From the NCBI RefSeq assembly GCF_001419745.1, contig NZ_LIRJ01000034.1, forward strand, positions 81,098 through 145,097: a stretch of 64,000 nt of DNA, in the 5' to 3' direction. Below the pieces are notes generated by a model. That model worked only from the letters and a program-made list of their open reading frames with translations, was not told the origin of the DNA and made no database searches. This document shows, one piece after another, positions 9,156 to 17,394 of this stretch. The DNA is from Streptomyces silaceus. Its GTDB lineage: Bacteria > Actinomycetota > Actinomycetes > Streptomycetales > Streptomycetaceae. Both the position numbers and the translations under genes were made by a program. The first letter of the stretch is position 1, and each line of letters starts with the position of its first letter.

Positions 9156-10144
9156 CGAGGGACGACGGCGCCGTGAGGGCCGCGGGTGACGGGGTGATGA
9201 GGTTCGTGGGTGACACGGCGGGCGGGGGCGCGAAGGCCGGGAAGGTCAGGCCTGAAGGGGGCAGGCCGGTCAGGCCCGAGGTGGAGAGACGGGACGGCTC
9301 GGTGGGCGGCGGCCCGGAGAGATCCGAAGGTGGCGGCAGCCTGCGGAGATCCGATCAGGGGGGCAGCCCGGAGAGGTCCGAGGGACAAGGTGGTTCAGGG
9401 GCGTCCGGCAAGGCGTGCGGTGCCGAGACGGTCGACGGACGTGACCCCAAGGGCGCGGCCGGCGGGGGCGGTGGCAAGCCACCCGCGCGGGTGGTCGTGA
9501 TCGACGATCAGACCGTGGTGCGCGAGGGGATCGTGATGCTGCTGGGGCTGCTGCCCGGGATCGAGGTCGTGGGTTCCGGGGGTGACGGGGAGGAGGCTGT
9601 CCGTCTGGTCGGTGAACTCTCCCCGGACGTGGTCCTGATGGACCTGCGCATGCCCCGATGCGACGGCGCGGAGGCCACGCGACGGATCCGCGCCCAGTAT
9701 CCGGGGACGCAGGTCGTGGTGCTCACCACCTACGCCGACGACGATTCGCTGTTCCCGGCGCTCAAGGCGGGTGCGCGGGGGTATCTGACCAAGGACGCCG
9801 GCGGGGACGAGATCGTGCGGGCCGTCGAGGACGTGCTCTCGGGGGACGCGGGGCTGTCTCCGAAGATCCAACGGCGGCTTCTCGAGCGGCTGTCGGAGCC
9901 TGAGCCCGTCTCCGCTCCGGAGCCGCCCGACGGCCTCACCGGACGGGAGACCGAGGTGCTCGCCCTGATCGCCGAGGGGATGAGCAACCACGAGATCGCC
10001 CGGACGCTTCAGGTCTCCACCGCGACGGTGAAGACGCACATCAACAATCTCTTCGCGAAGGCGGGGCTCAAGGACCGTGCGCAGGCGGTGCGTTACGCCT
10101 ACCAGCACGGGATCGCCAAGCCCCCAGGAGGCCGCCGTGCCTGA
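9152..10144 (+). CDS. NarL/LuxR-type response regulator with long repetitive N-terminal extension
   Basis: A 330-residue regulator paired with the preceding kinase; its ATG overlaps the kinase stop (ATGA). The receiver domain begins only near residue 112 (VVVIDDQTVVREG), with the phospho-acceptor Asp in VVLMDLRMP and the conserved Lys in YLTKDAG. The LuxR-type HTH spans about residues 258-320 (LTGRETEVLALIAEGMSNHEIA). Ordinary NarL proteins lack the first 110 residues, which here are Gly/Arg/Ser-rich with PERSEG-like repeats. If translation started near the receiver domain the protein would have the usual length of about 220, so the true start is uncertain. Confidence 0.85.
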   Translation: MTRDDGAVRAAGDGVMRFVGDTAGGGAKAGKVRPEGGRPVRPEVERRDGSVGGGPERSEGGGSLRRSDQGGSPERSEGQGGSGASGKACGAETVDGRDPKGAAGGGGGKPPARVVVIDDQTVVREGIVMLLGLLPGIEVVGSGGDGEEAVRLVGELSPDVVLMDLRMPRCDGAEATRRIRAQYPGTQVVVLTTYADDDSLFPALKAGARGYLTKDAGGDEIVRAVEDVLSGDAGLSPKIQRRLLERLSEPEPVSAPEPPDGLTGRETEVLALIAEGMSNHEIARTLQVSTATVKTHINNLFAKAGLKDRAQAVRYAYQHGIAKPPGGRRA

Positions 10145-10255
10145 TGAGCCTTCACCTGATGGGGTGAAGAGCGTGGGGAGAAGAGTTGGGGATCTTTCCG
10201 TTCTGTCCATCCTTGGGCACGTGGCCGAACAGGGCTGCGGACTAAGGAGAGTTCG

Positions 10256-10810
10256 GTGGAGAAGCACGACGGCCCCGCTGCGGCGCCGGGCCGGGGCGAG
10301 GCCGGCCGGGATCGCCCCGGTGAGCTGAGAGACCCCTGGTACGACGCGTTCGCCGCCGGCTGGGGCGAGGTGGACGGCGCGGGCGCCACGGCTTCGGTGG
10401 TGGCGCCCCGGGACGGGGGCCGACAGCGGGGCGCGAGTGCGGCGGACATCTACCTGGAGGTGCAGCGCAGCGCCGCCTTCCAGGAGGTGCGCCGGCGGTA
10501 CCGGAGATTCGTGGTGCCGGCGGTCGCCGTCTTCTTCACCTGGTACGTGGCGTACGTCGTGACCGCGACGGCGGCGCCGGGGCTGATGGCGCGGCCCGTC
10601 GCCGGAGCCGTGAATGTGGCGATGGTGGCGGGGCTCGGACAGTTCCTCACGACGTTCCTGCTGACCTGGGCGTACTCGCGGCATGCGCGGTTGCGTCGGG
10701 ACAGGGCGGCGATGGAGCTGCGCTGGGCCGTGTTCGAGCAGGAGAGGGAGCAGGAGCAGGAGAAGCGGCGAGGGCCCGGCGCGGTGCGGGAGCGGGGGGA
10801 GGGGCGATGA
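10256..10810 (+). CDS. DUF485 membrane protein, partner of the symporter
   Basis: A 184-residue protein. The first 75 residues are soluble and Gly/Ala-rich. DUF485 follows, starting near EVQRSAAFQEVRRRYRRF, with two transmembrane helices around residues 90-108 and 118-140. The C-terminal end is a charged segment with EREQEQEKRR. DUF485 proteins are regularly encoded directly before sodium:solute symporters of the acetate permease type, as here, and may be small subunits of the carrier. The GTG start has AAGGAGA in front. Its stop overlaps the symporter ATG. Confidence 0.85.
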   Translation: MEKHDGPAAAPGRGEAGRDRPGELRDPWYDAFAAGWGEVDGAGATASVVAPRDGGRQRGASAADIYLEVQRSAAFQEVRRRYRRFVVPAVAVFFTWYVAYVVTATAAPGLMARPVAGAVNVAMVAGLGQFLTTFLLTWAYSRHARLRRDRAAMELRWAVFEQEREQEQEKRRGPGAVRERGEGR

Positions 10811-12399
10811 GGGGAGACCACCAGTCCCTGGCTCTGCTGCTGTTCGGGGTATTCGTGGCCGTCACGCTCGCGATCACCACGTGGGCGAGTCGGAAGAGGC
10901 ACGGTTCGGCGGAGGAGTTCTATGCGGGAGGGCGGCTCTTCTCCCCCATGGAGAACGGTTTCGCCATCGCGGGCGACTACATGTCGGCCGCCTCCTTCCT
11001 CGGTATCTCGGGGCTGATCGCGCTCTTCGGGTACGACGGGCTGCTCTACTCGGTGGGGTTCCTCGTCGCCTGGCTCGTCGTGCTGTTCCTCGTGGCGGAA
11101 CTGGTGCGCAACTGCGGGCGGTTCACGCTCGCCGACGTGGTCGCCGCGCGGATGAAGGAGCGTCCCGTACGGATCGCGGCGGGAACGTCCTCGGTGACCG
11201 TGTCCGTTCTTTATCTGGTGGCGCAGATGGTGGGTGCGGGCTCGCTGGTGGCGCTGCTGCTCGGGGGGACGAACGGGGTGGCGCAGACCTGGACGGTGAT
11301 CGGCGTCGGCGCGCTCATGGTGATCTATGTGTCGTTGGGAGGGATGCGGGCCACCACGTGGATCCAGATCGTCAAGGCGGTCCTGCTGATGGGCGGTGCG
11401 ATCGCGCTGACCGTGCTCGTTCTGGTGCGCTTCCACGGGGACTTCGACCAGTTGCTGCGGACGGCGGCCGATCGCAGCGGTCACGGTGAGAGGTTCCTCG
11501 CGCCCGGACTGAAGTACGGCGGCGACTGGACCGCGCGGCTCGACTTCATCAGCCTCGGGCTCGCGCTCGTGCTCGGCACCGCGGGGCTGCCGCACATCCT
11601 CTCCCGCTTCTACACCGTGCCGACCGCGCGGGCCGCCCGTCGCTCGGTCGTCTGGTCCATCGGGCTCATCGGCGGCTTCTACCTGATGACGATCGTGCTC
11701 GGGTTCGGCGCGGCCGCGATCGTGGGATCCGACGCGGTGCGGGGTTCGAACGCCGCGGGGAACACGGCGGTTCCGCTGCTCGCGCTCGATCTGGGAGGCG
11801 GCCCGGACTCCACCGGGGGAACGGTTCTGTTCGCGGTCGTCGCCGCCATCGCCTTCGCGACGATCCTCGCCGTGGTCGCGGGCATCACGCTCGCCTCGTC
11901 GGCGTCCGTGGCCCACGACCTGTACGCGTCGTTGCGGCGCAGGGACGCGAAGCCGCGCAGCGAGGTGGCGGTGGCGCGCATCGCCGCGGCCGGGGTCGGT
12001 GTGGTCGCGATCGGCCTCGGGCTGCTGGCACAGGATCTCAATGTGGCGTTCCTGGTGGGCCTCGCCTTCGCGGTGGCCGCGTCCGCCAACCTGCCGGTGC
12101 TGCTCTACTCGCTGTTCTGGCGGAACTTCACCACGCGCGGTGCGGTGTGGTCGGTGTACGGCGGACTGCTGCCCGCGCTCGCGCTGGTGCTCCTGTCACC
12201 CGTGGTCTCCGGAGGGCCGAGCTCCTTGTTCCCCGGAGTGGACTTCCAGTACTTCCCCCTGGAGAACCCGGGCCTCGTCTCGATTCCGTTGGGCTTCCTC
12301 GCGGGCTGGCTCGGCACGGTGACTTCGCGCGAGGAGGCGGACGAGGCCAAGCATGCGGAGACGGAGGTGCGTTCGCTCACCGGCGCCGGCGCGGTGTAA
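10807..12399 (+). CDS. Sodium:solute symporter, acetate permease (ActP) type
   Basis: A 530-residue carrier of the SSS family with about 13 membrane helices. Sequence landmarks include AEEFYAGGRLFSPMENGFAIAGDYMSAASFLG near the N-terminus (the signature of acetate/pyruvate-type members), GGMRATTWIQIVKA and GTAGLPHILSRFYTVP. The substrate is most likely a short carboxylate such as acetate, pyruvate or propionate. The convergent CitA/CitB-like two-component pair next door would fit carboxylate sensing. The gene is followed immediately by a heptanucleotide tandem repeat. Confidence 0.88.
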   Translation: MRGDHQSLALLLFGVFVAVTLAITTWASRKRHGSAEEFYAGGRLFSPMENGFAIAGDYMSAASFLGISGLIALFGYDGLLYSVGFLVAWLVVLFLVAELVRNCGRFTLADVVAARMKERPVRIAAGTSSVTVSVLYLVAQMVGAGSLVALLLGGTNGVAQTWTVIGVGALMVIYVSLGGMRATTWIQIVKAVLLMGGAIALTVLVLVRFHGDFDQLLRTAADRSGHGERFLAPGLKYGGDWTARLDFISLGLALVLGTAGLPHILSRFYTVPTARAARRSVVWSIGLIGGFYLMTIVLGFGAAAIVGSDAVRGSNAAGNTAVPLLALDLGGGPDSTGGTVLFAVVAAIAFATILAVVAGITLASSASVAHDLYASLRRRDAKPRSEVAVARIAAAGVGVVAIGLGLLAQDLNVAFLVGLAFAVAASANLPVLLYSLFWRNFTTRGAVWSVYGGLLPALALVLLSPVVSGGPSSLFPGVDFQYFPLENPGLVSIPLGFLAGWLGTVTSREEADEAKHAETEVRSLTGAGAV

Positions 12400-12409
12400 C
12401 GATTCCCCC

Positions 12410-12471
12410 GGGTGCCGGGTGCCGGGTGCCGGGTGCCGGGTGCCGGGTGCCGGGTGCCGGGTGCCGGGTGC
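12410..12471. repeat. Heptanucleotide tandem repeat (GGGTGCC, about 8.9 copies)
   Basis: GGGTGCC is repeated eight times perfectly plus a partial ninth copy, starting 11 bases after the symporter stop and ending 10 bases before the stop of the convergent response regulator. It is not a hairpin former in the normal terminator sense. No other feature explains it. Confidence 0.97.
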
Positions 12472-12480
12472 GGTGGCCGG

Positions 12481-13158
12481 TCAGGCGCTGGCCGCCCACT
12501 CGTAGCGGTGCTCGGGGCGGCCCGTGTCGCCGTACTTGAGGCTCAGCCTGACCCGGCCCGTGCGCTCCAGGAGCTTCAGATAGCGCTGTGCCGTCTGTCG
12601 GCTCAACCGTGTGCGGTCCGCCAGCTCCTGGGCGGAGAGCGGCCCGTCCGCGGCCATCAGCGCCCGGCGCACCAGCTCCGCCGTCGTGGGGGAGTGGCCC
12701 TTGGGCAGCTCCGGTGCCGGAGTCGCCGAGAGGGCGCCGAAGATCCGGTCGACCTCGGCCTGTTCGGCCTCGCCGCCGCCGTCCAGGGTGCGGCGCAGGG
12801 TCGCGTACGCGTCGAGCTTGGCGCGCAGACCGGCAAACGAGAACGGCTTGACCAGGTACTGGAGCGCGCCGTGCCGCATCGCCGCCTGGACCGTGGCGAC
12901 ATCGCGCGCGGCGGTCACCATGATCACGTCGGTCTGGTGGCCGCGCTCACGCAACGTACGGACGACCGAAAGACCCGTCTCGTCCGGCAGATAGTGATCC
13001 AGCAGCACCAGGTCGACGGGGACGTCCTCGACGAGGCGCAGCGCCTCGGCGGCGTTGTGGGCCTTGGCCGTCACCCGGAAGCCGGGGATCTTCTCCACGT
13101 AGGCGGCGTTGACGTCCGCGACCCGGGGGTCGTCGTCCACGACCAGGACGTCGATCAC
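12481..13158 (-). CDS. CitB/DcuR-type response regulator
   Basis: A 225-residue regulator. The receiver domain is at residues 1-120: acidic triad DDDPR, phospho-acceptor Asp in LVLLDHYLPDETG, and conserved Lys in QYLVKPF. The C-terminal winged HTH (about 160-215) contains SAQELADRTRLSRQTAQRYLKLLERTGRV, as in regulators of C4-dicarboxylate and citrate uptake. Its GTG overlaps the kinase stop. It converges on the carboxylate symporter gene, a plausible target, although the targets cannot be read from sequence. Confidence 0.92.
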   Translation of the reverse strand: MIDVLVVDDDPRVADVNAAYVEKIPGFRVTAKAHNAAEALRLVEDVPVDLVLLDHYLPDETGLSVVRTLRERGHQTDVIMVTAARDVATVQAAMRHGALQYLVKPFSFAGLRAKLDAYATLRRTLDGGGEAEQAEVDRIFGALSATPAPELPKGHSPTTAELVRRALMAADGPLSAQELADRTRLSRQTAQRYLKLLERTGRVRLSLKYGDTGRPEHRYEWAASA

Positions 13159-14795
13159 CGTGCCTCCTCCGTGACGGTGAGTTCCGGCTCGGTCAGTGCT
13201 TCCGGCAGGGCGACGGTGAACTCCGCGCCCCCGTCGGGTGCTTCGCCGACCTCCGCGCTGCCGCCCTGTCGCTCGGCGAGCCGGCGGACCAGGGCGAGGC
13301 CGATGCCGCGCTTGCCGTGGGCCGGCGGCTCCTTCGTGGTCCAGCCCTCGGTGAAGATCGTCTCGCGTCGCTCGGCGGGGACTCCGGGGCCGGTGTCGCG
13401 CACCCGGAGGATCACGGCACGTTCCTCGGTGCGCACAGCGACCTCCACGCGCGCGTGGCGGGTGCCCGCGGCGGCGTCGAGGGCATTGTCGACGAGGTTG
13501 CCGACGATCGTGACGAGGCCGCTCGGGTCGACGAGCCGGTCGGGCAGCGCGGTGTCGCGCGGCACGGACAGGGCCACGCCGCGCTCCGCCGCGACCGTGG
13601 CCTTGCCGACCAGCAGGGCCGCGAGCAGCGGGTCCCGGATCTTCTCGGTGATCTGCTCGGCGGTCACGCGGTGCGCGCCCGCCACCTCGCCGACGAACTC
13701 CGCGGCCTCCTCGTACATCTCCAGTTCGAGCAGGCCGAGAAGCGTGTGCATGCGGTTGGCGTGCTCGTGGTCCTGGGCGCGCAGGGCGTCGATGAGACCG
13801 CGCGTGGAGTCGAGTTCGCGGCCGAGCTGCTCCAGCTCCGTGCGGTCGCGCAGGGTGGCGACGGCGCCTCCGTCGTCGGTGGGCATGCGGTTGGCGACCA
13901 GGACGCGCTGTCCGCGCACGGTCAGCAGGTCCGTGCCGGTGACCCGGCCGGCCAGGACATCGGTCGTACGTCCCGGGCCGAGCGCCTCGTCGAGCGGCTG
14001 CCCGATCACCTCCGTGCCGAGGCCCAGGAGGCGCTGCGCCTCGTCGTTGAGCAGCCGGATCCGGCCGCCGCGGTCCAGGGCGACGACTCCCTCGCGGATG
14101 CCGTGCAGCATGGCCTCGCGCTCCGCCAGCAGGGCGGAGATGTCGGAGAAGGCCAGATCACGGGTCTGTCGCTGCACCCTGCGGGAGATCAGATACGCGG
14201 CCAGCGCACCGACGGCGAGCGCACCGCCCGCGTAGGCGAGCAGCCCCGGGATGGAGTGGATCAGGCGGTCCCGCACGCTGTCGTACTCGATGCCCACGGA
14301 GACGGCGCCCACGATGTCCCCGCCCGCGTCCCGCAGCGGCACCTTGCCGCGCGCCGAGCGGCCCAGCGTGCCGTTGTCGATCTCCATGACGTCGCGGCCC
14401 GCGAGCGCGTCGCTGGGATCCGTCGAGACGACCTTGCCGATCTGGTCGCGGTCGGTGTGGGACCAGCGCACCCCGTCCTTGTTCATGATCACGACGTACT
14501 CGGCGCCGCTGGCCCGCCGGATCCGTTCGGCCGCCGTCTGCACCGGCCCGTCGGCCGTGGGCCGCGAGGTCTTCAGGTCCGCCGCGATACGCGGCTGGGC
14601 GGCCGTCGTCTGGGCGATGGCCAGCGCGCGGCGCATGGCCTGGTCGTCGAGCTGGTCGCTCAGCGGCGCGAGGAAGAGGCCCGTGGCGAGCACCGCGACC
14701 CCGGCGGCGATCGCCAGCTGCATCAGGAGCACCTGCGAGAACACGCGCCGTGGCAGGCCGAGGCGCAGGCGTCGCGCGGGGGAGGTCGGGCTCAT
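13155..14795 (-). CDS. CitA/DcuS-type sensor histidine kinase
   Basis: A 546-residue membrane sensor. TM1 is near residues 20-42. A periplasmic-type PAS (Cache) domain spans about 45-180, including YVVIMNKDGVRWSHTDRDQIGK and the RGKVPL/GDIVGAVSVG ligand-pocket segments typical of citrate/malate sensors. TM2 is near 185-205 and is followed by a cytoplasmic PAS domain (LDRGGRIRLLNDEAQRLLG). The phospho-acceptor is in RAQDHEHANRMHTLLGLLELE and the HATPase domain is C-terminal (NLVDNALDAA, DTGPGVP). This is the SpoOB-type dimerisation helix of the family. It probably senses an extracellular di- or tricarboxylate. Confidence 0.93.
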   Translation of the reverse strand: MSPTSPARRLRLGLPRRVFSQVLLMQLAIAAGVAVLATGLFLAPLSDQLDDQAMRRALAIAQTTAAQPRIAADLKTSRPTADGPVQTAAERIRRASGAEYVVIMNKDGVRWSHTDRDQIGKVVSTDPSDALAGRDVMEIDNGTLGRSARGKVPLRDAGGDIVGAVSVGIEYDSVRDRLIHSIPGLLAYAGGALAVGALAAYLISRRVQRQTRDLAFSDISALLAEREAMLHGIREGVVALDRGGRIRLLNDEAQRLLGLGTEVIGQPLDEALGPGRTTDVLAGRVTGTDLLTVRGQRVLVANRMPTDDGGAVATLRDRTELEQLGRELDSTRGLIDALRAQDHEHANRMHTLLGLLELEMYEEAAEFVGEVAGAHRVTAEQITEKIRDPLLAALLVGKATVAAERGVALSVPRDTALPDRLVDPSGLVTIVGNLVDNALDAAAGTRHARVEVAVRTEERAVILRVRDTGPGVPAERRETIFTEGWTTKEPPAHGKRGIGLALVRRLAERQGGSAEVGEAPDGGAEFTVALPEALTEPELTVTEEAR

Positions 14796-14823
14796 GTGTA
14801 CGAACGGTACGGCCGCGGGCGGT

Positions 14824-15891
14824 CTACTCCGAAGTCACTGTGGCGCGGATCTCCTGCCCGTCGGGCTCCGCGCCTGGCTTGCCGCTGCCCTGCCCGTCGG
14901 GCTCCGCGCCGGGCCTGCCGCTGCCTTGCCCGCCCTCGCCCCGGCTCTGCCCGCCCTCGCCCCCGTCGGGACCGTCGGCGCTCTCCTCCGGAAGGCCGCG
15001 CACCGCCACCACGTCCATCCGTGCCGGGGACCCGAGTGCCGCGCCGCAGCTCTCGGGGCGGGGCGGCAGCGAGGTGCCCTGCGCGACGGTGACCCGCCAA
15101 CGGCGGCCGTCGGTGTGGGCGACGGTCACCTCCCAGGTCGGGGCCGCGCCGTCCGCGCGGACGACGCTCAGGGCCCCGGCGGCGTCCTCGCCCGTCGCCT
15201 CGCGCACCGCCAGCTCCGCGGCCTGGCCGGGGCGGTCCCACGCGGAGACGCCCCGGCAGCCCTCGGTGACGACGCGATCCGCGCGGACGGCTTCGAGGAT
15301 CTCCTTGACGGCGCGGGCGCCGGTCCGGCCGTACGCGTATCCGTACGGCAGCACGAGCAGCGTCGGCGAGAAGCGGTGGCCACCCAGATGAGTGATTTCC
15401 CAGGCACCCTCCTCACCGGCGTCGGCGAGCTCGGCGGCGAGGGGCCTGCCGAGCAGGGCGCAGCAGCGGTCGCGCTTGCCGTTGGTGCACACGAGCGCGA
15501 GCGGCGCGCCCGTGTGCGGGGTGCCGAAGCCGCCGTGGTCGCCCGCGCCTAGGGCTGCGAAGTCGAGGTCCAGCAGTTCACGCGGGTCGTCGGTCACCGC
15601 GCCGCGCAGCCAGGTGCTGCCGGGCACGGTGTGCGCCACGTACACCTGGTGGCGGGTCGGCGTGTGGCAGTCCGCGTGACGGCCGGGGCGGCGGATGAGC
15701 GCGACGCGTACGCCGGTCCCCTCGGCCGCGGCCTCCAGGGCGCGGCCGACCTCCGGGTCGAGGTGGCTGGAGGTCAACGCCTTGGCGCCCCAGGGGCCGG
15801 ACTGTTCCAGCAGAAGCCATGTCCTGGCGGTGGCCGCGGTCCCCGCGAGAGGCTCGTCCAGGTCCCGCGAGGCGGTCGCGCACGTACTCAC
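14824..15891 (-). CDS. Suc_Fer-like (sucrase/ferredoxin-like) protein
   Basis: A 355-residue soluble protein of the Suc_Fer-like family, which has a thioredoxin-fold ferredoxin-type domain. CTNGKRDRCCALLGRP followed by HLGGHRFSPTLLVLPYG forms the conserved Cys/His set that can hold a [2Fe-2S] cluster. The physiological role is not established. The GTG at 15891 is preferred to an upstream ATG at 15963 because translation then opens on STCATASRDLDEPLAG and because the -10/iron box described next lies exactly in front. The C-terminal 55 residues are Gly/Glu/Pro-rich and encoded by two tandem repeats (36 bp x2 and 20 bp x2). Confidence 0.8.
   Translation of the reverse strand: MSTCATASRDLDEPLAGTAATARTWLLLEQSGPWGAKALTSSHLDPEVGRALEAAAEGTGVRVALIRRPGRHADCHTPTRHQVYVAHTVPGSTWLRGAVTDDPRELLDLDFAALGAGDHGGFGTPHTGAPLALVCTNGKRDRCCALLGRPLAAELADAGEEGAWEITHLGGHRFSPTLLVLPYGYAYGRTGARAVKEILEAVRADRVVTEGCRGVSAWDRPGQAAELAVREATGEDAAGALSVVRADGAAPTWEVTVAHTDGRRWRVTVAQGTSLPPRPESCGAALGSPARMDVVAVRGLPEESADGPDGGEGGQSRGEGGQGSGRPGAEPDGQGSGKPGAEPDGQEIRATVTSE
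14854..14965. repeat. Tandem repeats inside the 3' end of the Suc_Fer gene
   Basis: A 36-base unit occurs twice back to back (14854-14889 and 14890-14925, two mismatches) and encodes PGAEPDGQGSGK-like repeats. A 20-base unit follows twice (14926-14945 and 14946-14965) and encodes GEGGQ-like repeats. The repeats keep the reading frame except that 20 is not a multiple of three, so the second repeat shifts phase between copies. Confidence 0.85.
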
Positions 15892-15893
15892 GC

Positions 15894-15907
15894 AGGTGAG
15901 CCTAACC
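15894..15907 (-). promoter_or_regulatory. DmdR/IdeR-type iron box overlapping the Suc_Fer promoter
   Basis: On the minus strand GGTTAGGCTCACCT matches all 14 core positions of the Streptomyces iron box TTAGGTTAGGCTCACCTAA bound by the iron-dependent repressor DmdR1. The outer bases do not match. TAGGCT within it is also a good -10 element. The GTG start lies seven bases after this -10, so transcription would begin at or next to the start codon (leaderless mRNA). Repression by iron-loaded DmdR1 would directly block RNA polymerase. The regulator identity is inferred from the consensus. Confidence 0.75.
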
Positions 15908-15917
15908 CGCGCCTCTT

Positions 15918-16017
15918 CCCGGCCATTTCGCGCCTCACAGGGCACGGCCATTTCACGCCTCACACGTCGCGGCCATTTCGCGCCTCACGGGTCACGGCTG
16001 TTTCATGCCTCGTGCGA
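15918..16017. repeat. 25-bp tandem repeat, four copies, reaching into the citrate-synthase-like stop codon
   Basis: Units start at 15918, 15943, 15968 and 15993 and share the core CGGCCATTTCRCGCCTCAC. The fourth and most diverged unit contains the stop codon (16003-16005) of the upstream-oriented gene, so the array looks like repeated duplication of that gene's 3' end into the spacer. It fills the space between this gene and the iron box. Confidence 0.93.
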
Positions 16018-17274
16018 GGTGTCCGCCGTGGTGGGCAGGGGCTGGGGCGGGCACAGTCCCACGTACTGGCCGCTGGGGCGCATGCGCAGCGGCCGTTCCT
16101 CGTACTCCTCCAGGGCGTGGGCGATCCAGCCCGCCGTGCGGGCCACGGCGAAGATCGTCTCGCCGGCCTCCGCGGGCATCCCGGAGGAGGCGGTGAGGAC
16201 GGCGAGGGCGAGGTCGACGTTGGCGTGCAGGTCCGTGTGGCGGGCGGTCGTGGCCACCACGTCGCAGGCCGCGGCGAGGGCGGGCCCGGCCTTCGGGATC
16301 ACTTCCAGGAGGCCGAACAGGGTCTGTGCGCGCGGGTCCTCGCCCGGGTAGAGGCGGTGGCCGAGGCCTGGGACGCGGCGGCCCGCGCGGAGCTCGTCGG
16401 CCACCACGGGGGTGGCGCTGCCCCGGTCGAGCACGTCGAGGAGCATGCGGTGGGCGAGGGCGCTGGCCGCTCCGTGCAGCGGGCCCTCCAGGACGCCGAG
16501 CCCCGCCGACACCGCGGCGTAGGGATGGGAGCGCGCCGACGCGGCGACCCGTACGGCGAGCGTCGACGCGGCGAGGTCGTGGTCGACGAGGAGTGCGAGG
16601 GCCGTGTCCAGCGCGCGCAGCGAGGCCTCGTCGGGTTCCCTGCCGGTGAGCCGGGCCCACAGGCGGCGGGCCAGCGGGCCCTCGTCCCGGTGGCCGCGCA
16701 GGACCGGCGGAAGCGCGGTGACGAGTGTGGGGATCAGTGTGCGCGCGGTGCCGATGACCGCCTCTTCGGAGAGGTCGAAGCGGAGCGGGTCGGCGGTCGC
16801 GGCGGAGATGGCCGCGACGCGCAGCCGGTCGGTCGGGCCGCTGTGCTCGGGCAGCGCGCCGACGGCGCGGCGGGCCGCGGAGACGGTCTCCTTGGGGGCG
16901 GTGAAGGCGACGCCGGGGCGCAGGACGCCGGTCCACAGCCACTCGGCGACCTCTTCGTAGGAGTGCGCCAGGGCGAGTTCCGCCGCGTCGACCCCGCGGT
17001 AGTAGTAGCGGTCCTTGTCGATGAGCGTGATGCGGGTGCGTACGGAGAGTTCGTCGGCCGATGTCGACGCGGCGGGCTCCCGCCGGTTCCTGCGGGCCAG
17101 CGCCTCGACCTCCTTCGCGTCGAACGTGCTGCCCCGTGACCCCGGGCCGCGGCGGCTGCTGAGCTGGCCGCGGCTCACGTACGCGTACACGGTCTCGGGC
17201 TTCACGCCGAGCAGCTCGGCGGCTTCCTTAGTGCTCAGCCGTCGGCCGTCGTGCGTGGTTCCTTGCTCCGTCAT
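16003..17274 (-). CDS. Citrate-synthase-like protein with N-terminal DNA-binding domain
   Basis: A 423-residue fusion. Residues about 10-62 (LSTKEAAELLGVKPETVYAYVSRGQ) are an excisionase/MerR-type HTH. The rest is a citrate synthase fold with all catalytic residues: His in EGPLHGAAS, His in GLGHRLYPGEDPR, Asp in ANVDLALAVL and Arg in RPSGQYVG. The enzyme would condense acetyl- or propionyl-CoA with oxaloacetate. The HTH suggests it could also bind DNA, perhaps the inverted repeats in the divergent promoter (inference). ATG 17274 has GGTGG in front; a GTG three codons upstream is possible. HTH-citrate synthases are known in actinobacteria but of unclear function. Confidence 0.87.
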   Translation of the reverse strand: MTEQGTTHDGRRLSTKEAAELLGVKPETVYAYVSRGQLSSRRGPGSRGSTFDAKEVEALARRNRREPAASTSADELSVRTRITLIDKDRYYYRGVDAAELALAHSYEEVAEWLWTGVLRPGVAFTAPKETVSAARRAVGALPEHSGPTDRLRVAAISAATADPLRFDLSEEAVIGTARTLIPTLVTALPPVLRGHRDEGPLARRLWARLTGREPDEASLRALDTALALLVDHDLAASTLAVRVAASARSHPYAAVSAGLGVLEGPLHGAASALAHRMLLDVLDRGSATPVVADELRAGRRVPGLGHRLYPGEDPRAQTLFGLLEVIPKAGPALAAACDVVATTARHTDLHANVDLALAVLTASSGMPAEAGETIFAVARTAGWIAHALEEYEERPLRMRPSGQYVGLCPPQPLPTTADTSHEA

Positions 17275-17315
17275 GGGCGCCACCGTATCCGCATCGCGAT
17301 GAGTGGATCGTCATG

Positions 17316-17349
17316 TTGATTCAATCAATATTGACAGAGCTTCAGTCAA
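17316..17349. promoter_or_regulatory. Two inverted repeats in the divergent citrate-synthase promoter
   Basis: TTGATT-C-AATCAA (17316-17328) is a perfect inverted repeat with 6-base arms, and TTGAC-agagcttca-GTCAA (17331-17349) is a second with 5-base arms and shares the TTGAC core. They lie in an AT-rich island in the 120 bases between the two divergent citrate-synthase-like genes. TTGACA inside the second can serve as a -35. They are good candidates for an operator of an HTH protein. Confidence 0.55.
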
Positions 17350-17394
17350 GCATGGACAGTCGAATCAAGTCCAGGGAGGAAGTCGAGGAAGAAC

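Noticed and set aside
12410..12471. Regular repeat considered as a CRISPR array
   Set aside because: The unit is 7 bp with no spacers and there are no cas genes, so it is a simple tandem repeat.
14750..15391. Plus-strand open frames antisense to the Suc_Fer gene
   Set aside because: They are Pro/Ser/Arg/Ala shadows of the repeat-rich minus-strand gene.
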